The position numbers were made by a program, and so were the translations under genes. Below are positions 36,721 to 47,400 of a DNA stretch of 64,000 nucleotides, one piece after another; position 1 is the stretch's first letter; each line of letters starts with the position of its first letter. Origin of the DNA: CAVTJX01 sp963735175 (GTDB lineage: Bacteria > Electryoneota > RPQS01); the NCBI GenBank assembly GCA_963735175.1, contig CAVTJX010000005.1, positions 1 to 64,000 of the forward strand. Reading direction: 5' to 3'. Below the pieces are notes generated by a model that did no database searches, had not been told where the DNA came from, and saw nothing but the letters and a program-made list of their open reading frames with translations.

Positions 36721-38006
36721 TAGCGTGGGGTGGTCTGACTGCCACGGCCATTGCCGCCGCCGGGGCCCTTCCCGGGTTTCTTGGTCTGGACTTTCGCGCC
36801 CTGCGTGAGTTCGCGGGCCAAAACGCGATACGGGCCGTTGATGACCGAATCGCCGACGGCGAGGCCATTCAGGATTTCGATGTACCGGTCCGACGATAGA
36901 CCGGTGCGCACCGGCTTCCAAACCGCCGAATCGCGCGCCATCACGAATACCCCCTGAACCACGTCGCGGGTGGTCAGCGCGCGCGCTGTATCGGCCGTGC
37001 CCGCTTTCACCTGCGCCGCCACTTCACGCGACGACTTGGGTTGTTCCTTCTCCTTCAGCTCGACGGCTTTACCCTGTTCCTTGTCGCGCACGGCCACGGA
37101 TTGCAGCGAAACGGAGAGCACACTGTCGCGGTACGCCGTGGCAATGTCCACCGTCGCCGACATGCCGGGACGGATCCCCGGCACCAGATCCGTGATCAGC
37201 ACTTCCACGTCAAAGTTTTTGCCCTGCGATTCGGAAGTCAGGCTTTGCTGATTGGCCGACTGGGAAATCTCGTTGACAATGCCGTGAAAGGAGGTATCGG
37301 GGTAGGCGTCAATTTCCACGCGCGCCGAATCACCGAGTTTCACGCCGACGATGTCGTTCTCGTCGACTCCGGCCCGGACCTGCATGCGCGAGAGGTCCGC
37401 CACAATCAGAATGACGTCTTCCTGAAACTGCGAACCCAGCGTGAGTTCGCCGTTCTCTTTGTTGAGGCGCGAGATCGTGCCTGTCATCGGCGAGGAGATA
37501 CGCGATTTGCCGAGGTTCTCGCGGGCACGCTTTTCCTCGGCCACGGCTTGATCGAGCTGCCCCGCGTAGAGTTCGCCGGCGGCCTTGGCGGCGTCTAAAT
37601 CAGCCTGTGAGGCCATGCCCCGGCTGACTAATTCGCGCACCCGGTTCAAATCGGCTTCGGCTTTCTCTTTTTGGCCGCGTGCGGCCCGCAGTCCGGAGGT
37701 GGCCGACTCCAATACGGCTAAATAGGTCTCGCGATCAAGTTCGACCAGAAATTGCCCCTGTTCGACAGGATCGCCCTCTTTGACGGTCAGGTTGACAATC
37801 CGGCCCGGTATTTCCGCGGAGACTTTGACCTGATCCACCGGCTCAATTGTGCCGGTCGCGGAAACCGTGGAGACCAGGTTGCGGACGAGGGCGGTTTCCA
37901 CCGTGACCTCGGTCCGGAGGTCTTTCTTTTTCGACATGAAATACCATGTCGTGCCGGCGGCAATCACGACCACACCGGCCAGAATGATCCAAGTTCTTTT
38001 TTTCAT
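36720..38006 (-). CDS. MacA/HlyD-type periplasmic adaptor of the ABC exporter
   Basis: 428 residues from the ATG at 38006; an upstream in-frame extension lacks a start context. N-terminal TM anchor TWIILAGVVVIAAGTTWYF, then the lipoyl half-motifs (SAEIPGRIVNLTVKEGDPVEQGQ and ISSPMTGTISRLNKENGE), a coiled-coil hairpin between them (about residues 90-190, RVRELVSRGMASQADLDAAK), a beta-barrel domain, and a Gly/Lys-rich C-terminus. First gene of the four-gene exporter operon. It bridges the inner-membrane transporter to an outer-membrane channel not encoded here. Confidence 0.93.
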   Translation of the reverse strand: MKKRTWIILAGVVVIAAGTTWYFMSKKKDLRTEVTVETALVRNLVSTVSATGTIEPVDQVKVSAEIPGRIVNLTVKEGDPVEQGQFLVELDRETYLAVLESATSGLRAARGQKEKAEADLNRVRELVSRGMASQADLDAAKAAGELYAGQLDQAVAEEKRARENLGKSRISSPMTGTISRLNKENGELTLGSQFQEDVILIVADLSRMQVRAGVDENDIVGVKLGDSARVEIDAYPDTSFHGIVNEISQSANQQSLTSESQGKNFDVEVLITDLVPGIRPGMSATVDIATAYRDSVLSVSLQSVAVRDKEQGKAVELKEKEQPKSSREVAAQVKAGTADTARALTTRDVVQGVFVMARDSAVWKPVRTGLSSDRYIEILNGLAVGDSVINGPYRVLARELTQGAKVQTKKPGKGPGGGNGRGSQTTPR

Positions 38007-38199
38007 GAGTTTATGTGCAGGTTTTCGTGCGGCATTCAAAGGCTGGAACCTGCCACGGGTCGATTTGCGATCCGTAAGCGGCAGGTTATGGGGGGCTGTT
38101 TGTGGGAGAGGCAGAGGGCGCGGAATGTTGCATTGCGAACGCTGCCTGAGCCCGCAGACAGTTTCACAGCACTTGGTATTCCGCTTGCTACAGAACAAG

Positions 38200-38231
38200 T
38201 GATCGCCGATGTGCTGCGAATGATCGCCGAT
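38200..38231. promoter_or_regulatory. Candidate operator: 11-bp direct repeat with 21-bp period
   Basis: TGATCGCCGAT occurs exactly at 38200-38210 and 38221-38231, two helical turns apart, in the divergent region between the exporter operon and the coiled-coil gene. The second copy ends on a consensus -10 (TATAAT, 38231-38236) for the plus-strand gene, whose ATG is at 38261. Confidence 0.45.
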
Positions 38232-38260
38232 ATAATGTCAAATTCGACCGGAGCGACGGG

Positions 38261-40669
38261 ATGCCTGCAAAACCGACAACACACCTCGAACTCATCGAAC
38301 CGCTGCAAAGTTTCCTCGAATCTCTTGCCCAAGACCTTACGGAACATAAGTTTGTTCCGGCGTTGCAGGGCGAGCTTCAGAAGCTGCAGGGTGCCCTTGA
38401 GGGTCTGGAACAGGCAGAGTCTACTCTGCAGCAGATTGCGCGGGGGGTCGACCGTTTGCGTGAAGTCTTTGCTCCCGCCGGAACACGGCTACTTGAAGGG
38501 GTTAAGGACGTTGAAAGCATTCTGCGGTCCAACGCCGGCCAGCTCCGTGAGCAGGCGGACGGAGTGCTGCAGGATCTGCTCAGTACGCACGAACAGCTTG
38601 AAGCCGCCCTGCGTAACGAGGCCAATACCCTGTCCGAGCAGACCTCCGTCAGTCGCGAGGCGCTGAATCGCACCATCGCGGACGTCGACGCTCGCCTCGT
38701 GACCCTGAATGCTCAGGTCGATACCCTTTGCCACCGGCTGGATTCCGAATCCGCGCCGATGCGGGCCGTCCCAGCGCTGATGGCGGCGGGTGAGGCCGGA
38801 GCGCCCATGACCGGCGATCTGCGGGATCTGGTCGTCCAGAGCGAACAGGCCATCGGACGTGAACTGACGCGTCACCATCAAGCCCTGAGTGAGACCTTAG
38901 TCCGGAACCAGAGCGACGAGCGCGAGCGGCTCGTGCTGCTCGATCAGCGCGTCGAACAGGCGCTCACCTCCGTCGGCCCGCGCGTGCATGAAGAACTGGA
39001 AAGCGCCGTCCTGCGGCTGCGCGATCAGTTGCAGACATTGCTGCTGGCCGAGCTGGAAACCCGGACGACGCATGCGGAACCGCACCGCAAGGGCGCGGCC
39101 ACGGCCTCCGCGCCGGAACTGACGGCCGCGCTCACCGCCAGCGAGACGCGCATTCTGCGCGAACTGTCGACGTTGGAAAAAGAGCAGGGCGAAGCGCTGC
39201 GGGTGGTGCGCGATCTTGCCAAGGGATTGGAAACGAGTGCCACGCAGAGCGGCGAGCGCGCCCTCGAGCAAAACCGCCAGGTCCGCGAATCCCTCGTCGC
39301 CGTACAGAAGCTGTTAACCGACGCCGGCGCCACGGAATCCGAACGTCAGCGCGCGCTGCATGACCAACTCAATCAGTTCGCCTCGGGCCAGGGGATGCAG
39401 AAGGAGCAGGCGGATCAGGCCGCGGTGCTCTTCGACGAGCACGACGCGGAAATGCGTTTGCAACTGACCGGCCTTTCGGCGGCCGTCGAGCGTGTGGCCG
39501 CCGCCGCCCTCGCCGCCTCGGAAAAATCACTGGGCGACAGCCGCCAGCAGCACGAGCGCATTGAAAGTACACTGCGCGACTTGCGCCAGCAGCTCGATGG
39601 CGGTCTCAGCGCGTCCGAAGCGCGACTCGCGACCGCGCTGCAATTGGCCAGGGACGAGTGGCTGGGTGCGTTGCAGTCTTTCCGCGAATTCACCGACAAG
39701 GCGCTGGCGGAGCCGGTTGCCGGGTTACAGGCCCGCGTTGCCGAAATCCGGCAGCAGAATGAAGCCACGCGCAGTGAGTTCACGGCCGGTCTGCGCGAGG
39801 TCGGGACGGGTCTCGATCAGCGCCTCGACAAGCTCCAGAACGGCGTCGCCGGGCACCGCGATAAGGTGGAACACGCCCTGCACTCCGTCAGCGACGACGT
39901 GGGCGCCTTGCGCGCGGGCCAGGAGCAGACGCAGAATGCGCTGAAGGACGCCATTCGCGCCAACTACGACGAAAATGCGGCGCGGCTGCGGGAATTGATC
40001 GAAGCCGCTTACGAAAATTTCGCCCGCCAGATCAGCCAGGTGCCGCAGGCGCTGGAACGCTACACCCATTTGCTGCAGTCGTTGCACCAGGGCGATCAAC
40101 TGGCGCTGCAGGCCATTACCAGCGACACGCGCAATATCATCGCCCTCGCCGGCGAAAAATTCGAACTGTTGATCAACGACAGTTCGGGCGTGAAAAAATT
40201 CCTGCCGCTGCTCGACCGCAAGCTGGAAAAGCATTCCGCGGCGATGGACGCCGTGCGAAAGGCGCAGGTTCGTCAGGATAAGGATCTTGCCGATCTCAAC
40301 GCCGCCGTCGCCGCACAGCGCAGCGGGCAGTCCGAGCACATGCGGGATCTTCGCGGCGTCGTGAACGAGCAGTTCACGAACGCGCAAGCGGCGATTGACG
40401 ACGTGCAAAGTCAGTTGAAATCCCTTGCCGATGACGGCCTCCCCGGGTTGCGGCGCGACCTCATCGGCCTCATCAGCGGCAAATTCGAATTTATTGAAGG
40501 TACGCTGCAGGAGCGGCAGGACACCCTGCGGCGGGAGCTGTTCGCGCGCTACGACGCCGAGCGCAAGGTCCAGCAGCGGATCAGCCTGTCGCTGGCGGTG
40601 CTGCTGGCGCTGTCGGTCGGCCTGCAAATCTTCTTCCACGTCGCGCGCACGCCGGGAGTGGGTCAGTGA
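38261..40669 (+). CDS. Long coiled-coil protein with C-terminal membrane anchor
   Basis: 802 residues, unrecognised as a family. Almost the whole length is heptad-rich alpha-helix with abundant Gln, Glu, Arg, Leu and Ala (for example QLREQADGVLQDLLSTHEQLEAA at about 95-117). It has a single TM helix at the very C-terminus (SLSLAVLLALSVGLQIFF, about 775-795), so most of the chain is cytoplasmic and tail-anchored. Its GTG-started partner overlaps its stop by four bases (GTGA), implying coupled translation. The layout resembles membrane-remodelling or chemoreceptor-like scaffolds, but no HAMP or MCP signature was seen. Function unknown. Confidence 0.85.
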   Translation: MPAKPTTHLELIEPLQSFLESLAQDLTEHKFVPALQGELQKLQGALEGLEQAESTLQQIARGVDRLREVFAPAGTRLLEGVKDVESILRSNAGQLREQADGVLQDLLSTHEQLEAALRNEANTLSEQTSVSREALNRTIADVDARLVTLNAQVDTLCHRLDSESAPMRAVPALMAAGEAGAPMTGDLRDLVVQSEQAIGRELTRHHQALSETLVRNQSDERERLVLLDQRVEQALTSVGPRVHEELESAVLRLRDQLQTLLLAELETRTTHAEPHRKGAATASAPELTAALTASETRILRELSTLEKEQGEALRVVRDLAKGLETSATQSGERALEQNRQVRESLVAVQKLLTDAGATESERQRALHDQLNQFASGQGMQKEQADQAAVLFDEHDAEMRLQLTGLSAAVERVAAAALAASEKSLGDSRQQHERIESTLRDLRQQLDGGLSASEARLATALQLARDEWLGALQSFREFTDKALAEPVAGLQARVAEIRQQNEATRSEFTAGLREVGTGLDQRLDKLQNGVAGHRDKVEHALHSVSDDVGALRAGQEQTQNALKDAIRANYDENAARLRELIEAAYENFARQISQVPQALERYTHLLQSLHQGDQLALQAITSDTRNIIALAGEKFELLINDSSGVKKFLPLLDRKLEKHSAAMDAVRKAQVRQDKDLADLNAAVAAQRSGQSEHMRDLRGVVNEQFTNAQAAIDDVQSQLKSLADDGLPGLRRDLIGLISGKFEFIEGTLQERQDTLRRELFARYDAERKVQQRISLSLAVLLALSVGLQIFFHVARTPGVGQ

Positions 40670-42204
40670 GCGCGGTTCCAAACACAGCCTTTCGGGGCAG
40701 CGCGGCAGCCGCCGCTAATCTCTGGGGTTCGTGGCTGGAGGTCGCGCGCCGCCAGCATGGACAAGTCGGCTCGTTTCCGCTCGGCGAGATTCAGACCTTG
40801 TGCGAACAAGTCGGCTGGTTGCCGCCCGAACTCGAAGCCTTCGCCCGCGTCTGCGATCAGCCGCCGGGCATCCTGCTCTGCGGCGGCGACGCGCCCTTAG
40901 CCATGGGAGTTGCCTCACTCTTCGGCTTCGAACTCGACTTGCCGCCGGTCAGTGCGGGACCGGTGATCTGGCGGGTCACGCCGGAGCGCGAGCCCAGCCT
41001 GAAACTGCGTCTGAACTCGAACGTGCGCGATATTCCGCGCGCGGCGCTGGCGGTGTTTCTGGGGCGCGATCGCTCCACCGACGATCCGATTGAAGTGCAG
41101 GAAACGCTGCCGGGATCCTCACTCTGGCAGTTTCTCTGGCTGCCGCACCCGGGCCGCATTACGGGCCGCCGTCCGGCGGAGTTGGAACTGCTGCTGGCGC
41201 AACGCGCGGCGGTGGTGATTGTCGAGGATACGCCGATCGAACTTGTCAATGTGCTCAATAGTTTGGGACAGAAACTCTGGCCGGTGGCGCGGCGCGATCT
41301 CGAAACCGCCGAGGATCGCCAGCGCCTGCTGCACGAACTGGCGACGCTGCGTGAGGATCGGCTCGAAGAAATTTCGCTGCGCGCTTCAGCGGCCCGCAAC
41401 TGGCTGCGATCCCAGTTGCTCGTCCAAACGACGGATCGGAAGCACCAGCACCTGAAACTGCTCGGCCAGTACGACCACCATCTGAACACCACCCGGCATT
41501 TGCTGATGCAGTACCGCACGCATTGGACCAGTGGCGTGCGCTCGCTTGCCGAGACCCATTTCCAGACCCGGATGAATGCCGCCGCGACGGCCGCGCTGTA
41601 TGATCCGCAGAAGCCCGGCCCCAGCCGCGACTCGTTCTTGTCGGCGATGGCACTGACCGCCCTCGCCACGCGGCTCGAGGAGTTTGTCAACGACCGCATG
41701 GCGGATTTTGTCGCCGGTCTCACCGGCTTGGCCGCGAAAATCGAACTCCGCAGCGTTTCGCTGGGCGATGCCAAGGCCTGCTGGGCGGCGCGAGCGCTCT
41801 TCCCCCGGCTCGACCAATTGCTGGGCGAAAACCACATGTTTGCCGCTGAAACCCGCAAACGCGGCGGCCTGACCGCAACCCTCACCGGCAAGCGGCAGGG
41901 GATCATCGACGAACGGAAAGCCCAAACCGCCAAAGCCACCCGCCTGGTCATCAACTTCCTCGTCCATGAGTTTGTCGAATGGTCCGGCGCGCTCATCAAC
42001 TCGGTGGAGCAAGGGATAACGGTGCAACTGGCCGCGGCGCTGACGGCCAAAGGCGCGCCGAGCAGCGACAGCCTGCGCGCGACGGTGGCAGACCTCGAGT
42101 GCCTCGAGCGTCTCCTCGAAGCCAAGGAAGTCAACTCTGGCGGCCCGGAAGAGATCGTCCAGGCCTGGTTCCACCACGTGGCTCCCCGGTCCAAATACCG
42201 CTAA
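40666..42204 (+). CDS. Dynamin-like protein with degenerate GTPase motifs (inferred)
   Basis: 512 residues with a GTG start. The arrangement follows bacterial dynamin-like GTPases: a strand then a loop where the P-loop belongs (GILLCGGDAPLAMGVASLFG, about 67-86), a switch-I-like VSAGPVIWRVTP (dynamins have a Thr-rich TGPGPVT-type strand), a DxxG position occupied by WLPHPGRI, and a strand AAVVIVEDTP in the place of VLVVLDA. The Lys-Ser/Thr of Walker A and the switch Asp are missing, so it should not hydrolyse GTP normally. The C-terminal 280 residues are helical (stalk-like). Homology is inferred from pattern only; the coupling to the coiled-coil membrane gene is directly visible. Confidence 0.7.
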   Translation: MSAVPNTAFRGSAAAAANLWGSWLEVARRQHGQVGSFPLGEIQTLCEQVGWLPPELEAFARVCDQPPGILLCGGDAPLAMGVASLFGFELDLPPVSAGPVIWRVTPEREPSLKLRLNSNVRDIPRAALAVFLGRDRSTDDPIEVQETLPGSSLWQFLWLPHPGRITGRRPAELELLLAQRAAVVIVEDTPIELVNVLNSLGQKLWPVARRDLETAEDRQRLLHELATLREDRLEEISLRASAARNWLRSQLLVQTTDRKHQHLKLLGQYDHHLNTTRHLLMQYRTHWTSGVRSLAETHFQTRMNAAATAALYDPQKPGPSRDSFLSAMALTALATRLEEFVNDRMADFVAGLTGLAAKIELRSVSLGDAKACWAARALFPRLDQLLGENHMFAAETRKRGGLTATLTGKRQGIIDERKAQTAKATRLVINFLVHEFVEWSGALINSVEQGITVQLAAALTAKGAPSSDSLRATVADLECLERLLEAKEVNSGGPEEIVQAWFHHVAPRSKYR

Positions 42205-42367
42205 TTCTCGTCTATCCGTCCCCGCCTGCCATTTCCCGCCTGCTGAACACTTCCGCGACTTTCCAGTTGATAAGCTCTCTCTGCCGGAATTCGGCGGAAG
42301 TTCTTGATTTTCTGCCGGATTTTGCCGAAATTGTCCTAAAATCCCGATTCACAGACCTTCCGACACG

Positions 42368-44216
42368 ATGCACCGAATGCGGCCGGTATGCGCGGTAGTG
42401 ATGCTGGCCTGGGCTATAACCGCCTGGGCCCGGGTCGACCTCGCGCCCGAAACTTACAAGGACTGGCAGCGCTATGATGGCGCGCTGATCCGGATTGTCG
42501 AGTTTCCCGGCATCCGCAGCTTTTCCCGTTCGGATCTGTTGCTGGTGATGGCCACCGAGAAGCCCTCCTGGATCCGCCGCTACCTGCCGCTGGGCTCCCG
42601 CACGGTCTTCATTGCGGAGGATTTCGCTTCGGATCTCTATCGTGTCGCGCATTATTATCAGCGGGAAGGCTTTCCGGACGTTATCATCCGCGGGAGCATC
42701 GAGTCCCTGGGCCGCGATAACGCCGAACTCAAGCTGAAGCTCGAGATCGTTGAGGGACCGCCGATGATCCTCACGGCCTGGCAGGTCGCCAGCGGGGAAG
42801 CCGGCGGCGTGGACTCGGCTCGCTGGGCGTCCCGGTTGGCGATCAAGCTTGGCAAGCGCCTGGCGCAGTCGGATCTGATCGCGTCCGCCGACACGCTGGC
42901 CTACAAGGTCCAGACCAACGGTTTCGCCCGCGCCCATGCCACGTACACGATCGCGGCCGACAGTGCGACTCACACCGCTGCCGTGAGTTTTGCGGTCATC
43001 CCCGGCGACTATTGTCTGTTCGGTTCGACCTCCATCACGGGTCTGAAGACGGTCTCCGAGCAGACCATCCGGCGCGAGTTAGCGTATCGTGAACTCGAAC
43101 CGTATTCGCCGCTCAAGGTGCAGGACACGCGCGAAAACATTACGCGGATGGAAGTTTTTACGCTGGTCAACGTGCGGCCCGACACGTCCATCCCCGACAA
43201 TATTCTGCCGATGCGCGTCGAGACGCAGGAGACGCGGCGGTATCGCCTCCGCGCCAGCGCCGGTTATGACCTCTCAACGCGCGAGCGCGCGCAGGTCGAA
43301 TTCACCGACTTGAACTTCTTTGGTCGTGGCCGCCGCCTGACATCGACCACCATCGGCGCGCGCAAAGTGCGCAGTACCGAGCTGCGGCTGTTCTGGCCGC
43401 ATACGCCGTGGAATTTCACTGCCGTGACGCTGGCCCCGAAATGGAATTACAGCCTCGAAGTCTCCGGATTGCGAGTCGACACGCGATCGAATACCACGAT
43501 TCTCTCCGCCAAACCCATGCGCCGGGTAACTGTGGCGCTCTCCAACGAAATCGGTTCGGAACGTGTCCGTGTGATTCGCACCGACTCTGACAGCTCGTAT
43601 TCGATCTTGAAGTCTGTGGAGCAGTTCTCGGTTGGCTGGGACACGCGCGACAATCCGCTGATTCCCCGTCGCGGGCATTTTATCGGCTTTACCGCCACCG
43701 AGTCGGGCTTGTTTTATGGCACCGACGAACGCTGGTGGCGGCTGCGGTGGAATGCCTCCGCGGTGCAGCCGATCGCGCGGTTCACGAGCCTTGCGATGCG
43801 CGCCGAATATGGCATCATGGGACCGCTCTATGAAACCCCGGCCTCGCCGCTTCAGGAGCGCTTCCGCTACGGCGGCCCGGCCAACGTCCGCGGTTGGAAG
43901 ACCAACCACCTCTCGCCGCGCGACCCCGCGGCCGGGAACCTTGCCGTCGGCGGCAACACCGCGTTTTTTGGCACGCTGGAACTGCGGCAGAATATCTGGG
44001 GTCCGGTGACGCTGGCGGGGTTTGTCGACGCCGGTAACGTCTGGACTACATATGTTACCGTGCGGCCGCTTCGATCTCCTGCCGTCGGCCGGCTTGGGCC
44101 TGCTCTTCATCACTCCCGTCGGACCTATCCGCCTCGATTACGCCCGTCAACTCCGCGATAATCCCTATGGCGTGCATCGTGAAGCCGTACATTTCTCCGT
44201 TGGCACACCGTTTTAA
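42368..44216 (+). CDS. Omp85-family outer-membrane protein (BamA/TamA-like; one frameshift)
   Basis: About 615 residues. A signal peptide (VCAVVMLAWAITAWA) is followed by two to three POTRA-like units (FPGIRSFSRSDL ... ARAHATYTIAAD; GSTSITGLKTVSEQTIRREL) and a beta-barrel with the Omp85 loop motif FRYGGPANVRGWK and VDAGNVW. Near 44065 the frame moves by +1 and continues LLPSAGLGLLFITPVGPIRLDYA to a terminal Phe (VGTPF), the usual outer-membrane signature. It stands immediately before the TamB-like gene, so a TamA-type partner in autotransporter or outer-membrane-protein or lipid trafficking is likely. Confidence 0.88.
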
Positions 44217-44257
44217 ATACTGCGTCAGCACCCAGCTTCTGAAACCTGGAATTTTCG

Positions 44258-44336
44258 TTCCGGACGAGCCGGGTTGGACAGGCATATGAACAACGCTTGC
44301 CTGCGAACAAAAACCCGGCCGGAATCCGCGTCTGTC
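44258..44336 (+). repeat. Dispersed intergenic repeat (inverted second copy at 53242-53321)
   Basis: About 80 bp containing TTCCGGACGAGCCGGGTTGG and GAACAAAAACCCGGCCG-AATCCG, matched in reverse orientation in the repeat region after the helicase gene. Confidence 0.65.
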
Positions 44337-44422
44337 CCGCTACCAGTACTGAACTTTCCGGATTGTGCCGCGTCCAATTTATATGATTCCCTGCGATAAT
44401 CTTTAACGGATAGCCGAAATTC

Positions 44423-47400
44423 ATGCTTGCCCGCGGTGTCAAAATCGGCCTCTGGGTCTTTATCGGCCTCGTGATCATCGCCATTGTGGTGGTGATGCTC
44501 GCGTTGACGGCTCCCGTGCAAACGGCTGTGGCCCGGCGCGTGCTCACGGATATCAACCGCGATCTCATGGGCAGCATTACTTTGCACCGCGTCCGTGTAA
44601 CCCTGGGCGGCAGACTCGCCCTCGACAGTGTGCGCGTCTTCGATGCCGATGGCGCGCTGATTACTGGGTTTGACAGATTGCGCGCGCGCGTAAATCCCCT
44701 CGCCGCCTGGCGCGAGCAACGCCTCCATGTATCCCGCCTCAGGGTCGACGGTCTCTTCGCGGACGTTGTCCAGGATTCCACGGGGACCAACTTGCAGCGC
44801 GCGCTTGCGCCGCGCGACACCACCCGGAAAAAAGTGGATACCACGGCGGCGGGACCGCTGCGTTGGGTAGTCGAACTGGATAAGGCCGTCATTCAAGGCG
44901 CGCGTACCGTGCTGCGCACACCGGACAGCACGCTCTTTGCCGCCGATCAGTGGACGCTCGATGCCGATGGCCGCTACGCGCACGATTCGCTGGATTATCG
45001 CCTCTTTCTGAGCGTGCCCGCGCAACTCAGCTTTGCCACTGAAGGTTCGCTGGTGATGGGCGGCAGTAATTCCGTGCGCGCTGCTGTCGGCCATCTTTCT
45101 CTGCACGCGGACACGAGCCTGATTCGTCCGCTCGCGCCGCAAGCGCTGGCGGCGGGAATCCTCGATCTCACGCTGGATTACATGACGCGCACGGATTCGC
45201 TCTACGTCTCGACCGATATCCGGGGCACAGCGCTGGGTAAGGTGCGCGCGCGCGTGGCCGCGCCTTTCCCGCTGCAAGAAATCGCAGGCCGTGGCGAAAT
45301 TCTGCTCGACACGCTCACGCCGGGCGCGCTCTGGGCGGACACCGCGGCGATCTTGCTGAATGGTCGGATTCAGTTCACGAAACACGCCACGCCGTCGCTC
45401 ACGGATGGCTGGGATGCGGTGGTGCGGCTCGGGACGACTCGCTACGGAACCCGGGCCCTCGCGAGCACCGATTTTGCGGTGCGGCTGAAGGACTCGACGG
45501 CTTCGATCAAGGGCGAGCTCGACACCGGTTATGGCCGCGTCATGATGGACGCCGTTGCCCGCGGACTCGATCCCAAAACGATGCGGCTCACCGCCACGGT
45601 GATCCTGGACAGCCTCGACCTGCATCGCCTCGCCCGGCAGATTCCCGATTCGCTAACCCCCATCAGCGGCCGCATCGCCGTTAAAGCGGCGTCATTGAAT
45701 CCCGAACATTTCCGCGCCGAAGCGGCGCTTGAATTCGGCGCTCTGGCCCTCGGCTCTTACGCGCTCGATACCCTCGTGGCGCGGGCGGCCATAGATGGTC
45801 AATCGTTCCGGATCGATACGCTCTATGCGAAGTTGGACACGGCTGTGCTGGGAGTGTGGGCTGCGGGCCGCCTGGATGGTCCGGTCCGCTACTCCGTTAT
45901 CGGGAGAATTCGCGATTTTTCGGCGATGAAAGTCGCCTTGAAAGGCGTGCTGCCGGATTCGTTGACTCAGCCGGGCGACACGCTGTTGCAGGGGGCGGCC
46001 GTGCTGCGGCTGGCCGGTGGATTCAATCTTGCGCACCACCAGGTGACGGGGATCTCCGTCGCGGGAGCGCTGCGATTGCGGCATGCACGGTTCGGAGTCC
46101 TACTCCGTTGAGCGTGCCAGTTTACGCATCGACAGCGCGTTTGTTGACAGTCAATACGTTGCCGGCCGTTTTGTCATGCGCAACTTTCGCGGCGCATCGC
46201 TGCCGTTCCCGCTCGACAGCCTCGACTTTAATGTGACCGGCACTCCCGCCCAGGCGGCGGGAAACATGCAGTTGTGGGCGCGGGGCGATACGATCGTTCT
46301 GGCGACGACGCTGACCTTGCAACGTACCGCCGCGCGGATCACGGTGGCGCTCGACTCACTGCTGGCCAGCCTGTACGGCGTCCAGATGCGTCTGGAAGCC
46401 CCGGCGCAGATTACGCTCGAAGACCGGCGGCTCACGTTGGACGGGTTGGCCGTCACGTCCGATATCGGCACGCTGCGGAGCAACGGCTTCGTGCAACTGG
46501 TGGGCAGAACAGGACATGACCCTGGAACTCTCCGGGCTGAACACGGGCCGGTTGGGAGCGCTGATGAAAATGCCGCTGCCGGAAAGCACCACCAATATCC
46601 GCCTCCAGCTTTCGGGGACGGATAAAGATCTCTCCGGCGAGCTGTCGCTGCGGGCGCTGAATGTAACGATGAACGAGCACGCGGTGGCCGACGAAGCCTG
46701 GCTGCACGCAATCATTGACGAACGGCATGCCACGGTCGACGGCCTCATGATCTGGAAGGGTGACACGACGATGCTGTTGTCCGGTGACGTGCCGGCGCGG
46801 TTGTCGCTATCCGAAGGTTTTGTGCTGGCCGACAGCCTGCCCATGAGCGGCCGCCTGCAATTACTCGAGCAGCCACTGACGAAGCTGGATGAATACCTGT
46901 CGCCCGGCACGACGCTGGAGGGCTTCCTCTCCAGCGACCTGCATTTCGGCGGCGCCGTGTCCATGCCGGAATGGGCTGGTACGCTGACGTTGCGTGACGG
47001 CCGCTATCGCGATCGCCGGTCCGGAGTCGATTACCGCAAGATGCAGATCCGCGGCGAACTGAATGGCGACACACTGCGCATTCCCAGCTTCGATCTCACG
47101 TCGGGCAAGCGTGGCCGGCTCATCGGCACGGGTTGGGCGATCATGGCGTTTCCCCTCCCGCAGGAGCTGCACCTCGATTTGAATTTCGACAAATTCGAAG
47201 CCCTCGACAGCCGCAACATGGCGGCGCGCCTGACCGGCCATATTAAAGTCAACGGTCCGCTCGACCGCTTGAAGGCCGACGGCCGCATCAAGCTCCTCGC
47301 CGCCGAGTATCGAATCAATCCCGCGGCCGGGAAAGACCTCGAGTTGATTAATCTCGAGCGCGAACTGGGACTGGCCCCGGAGGACACCGCCGGCGGTTTC

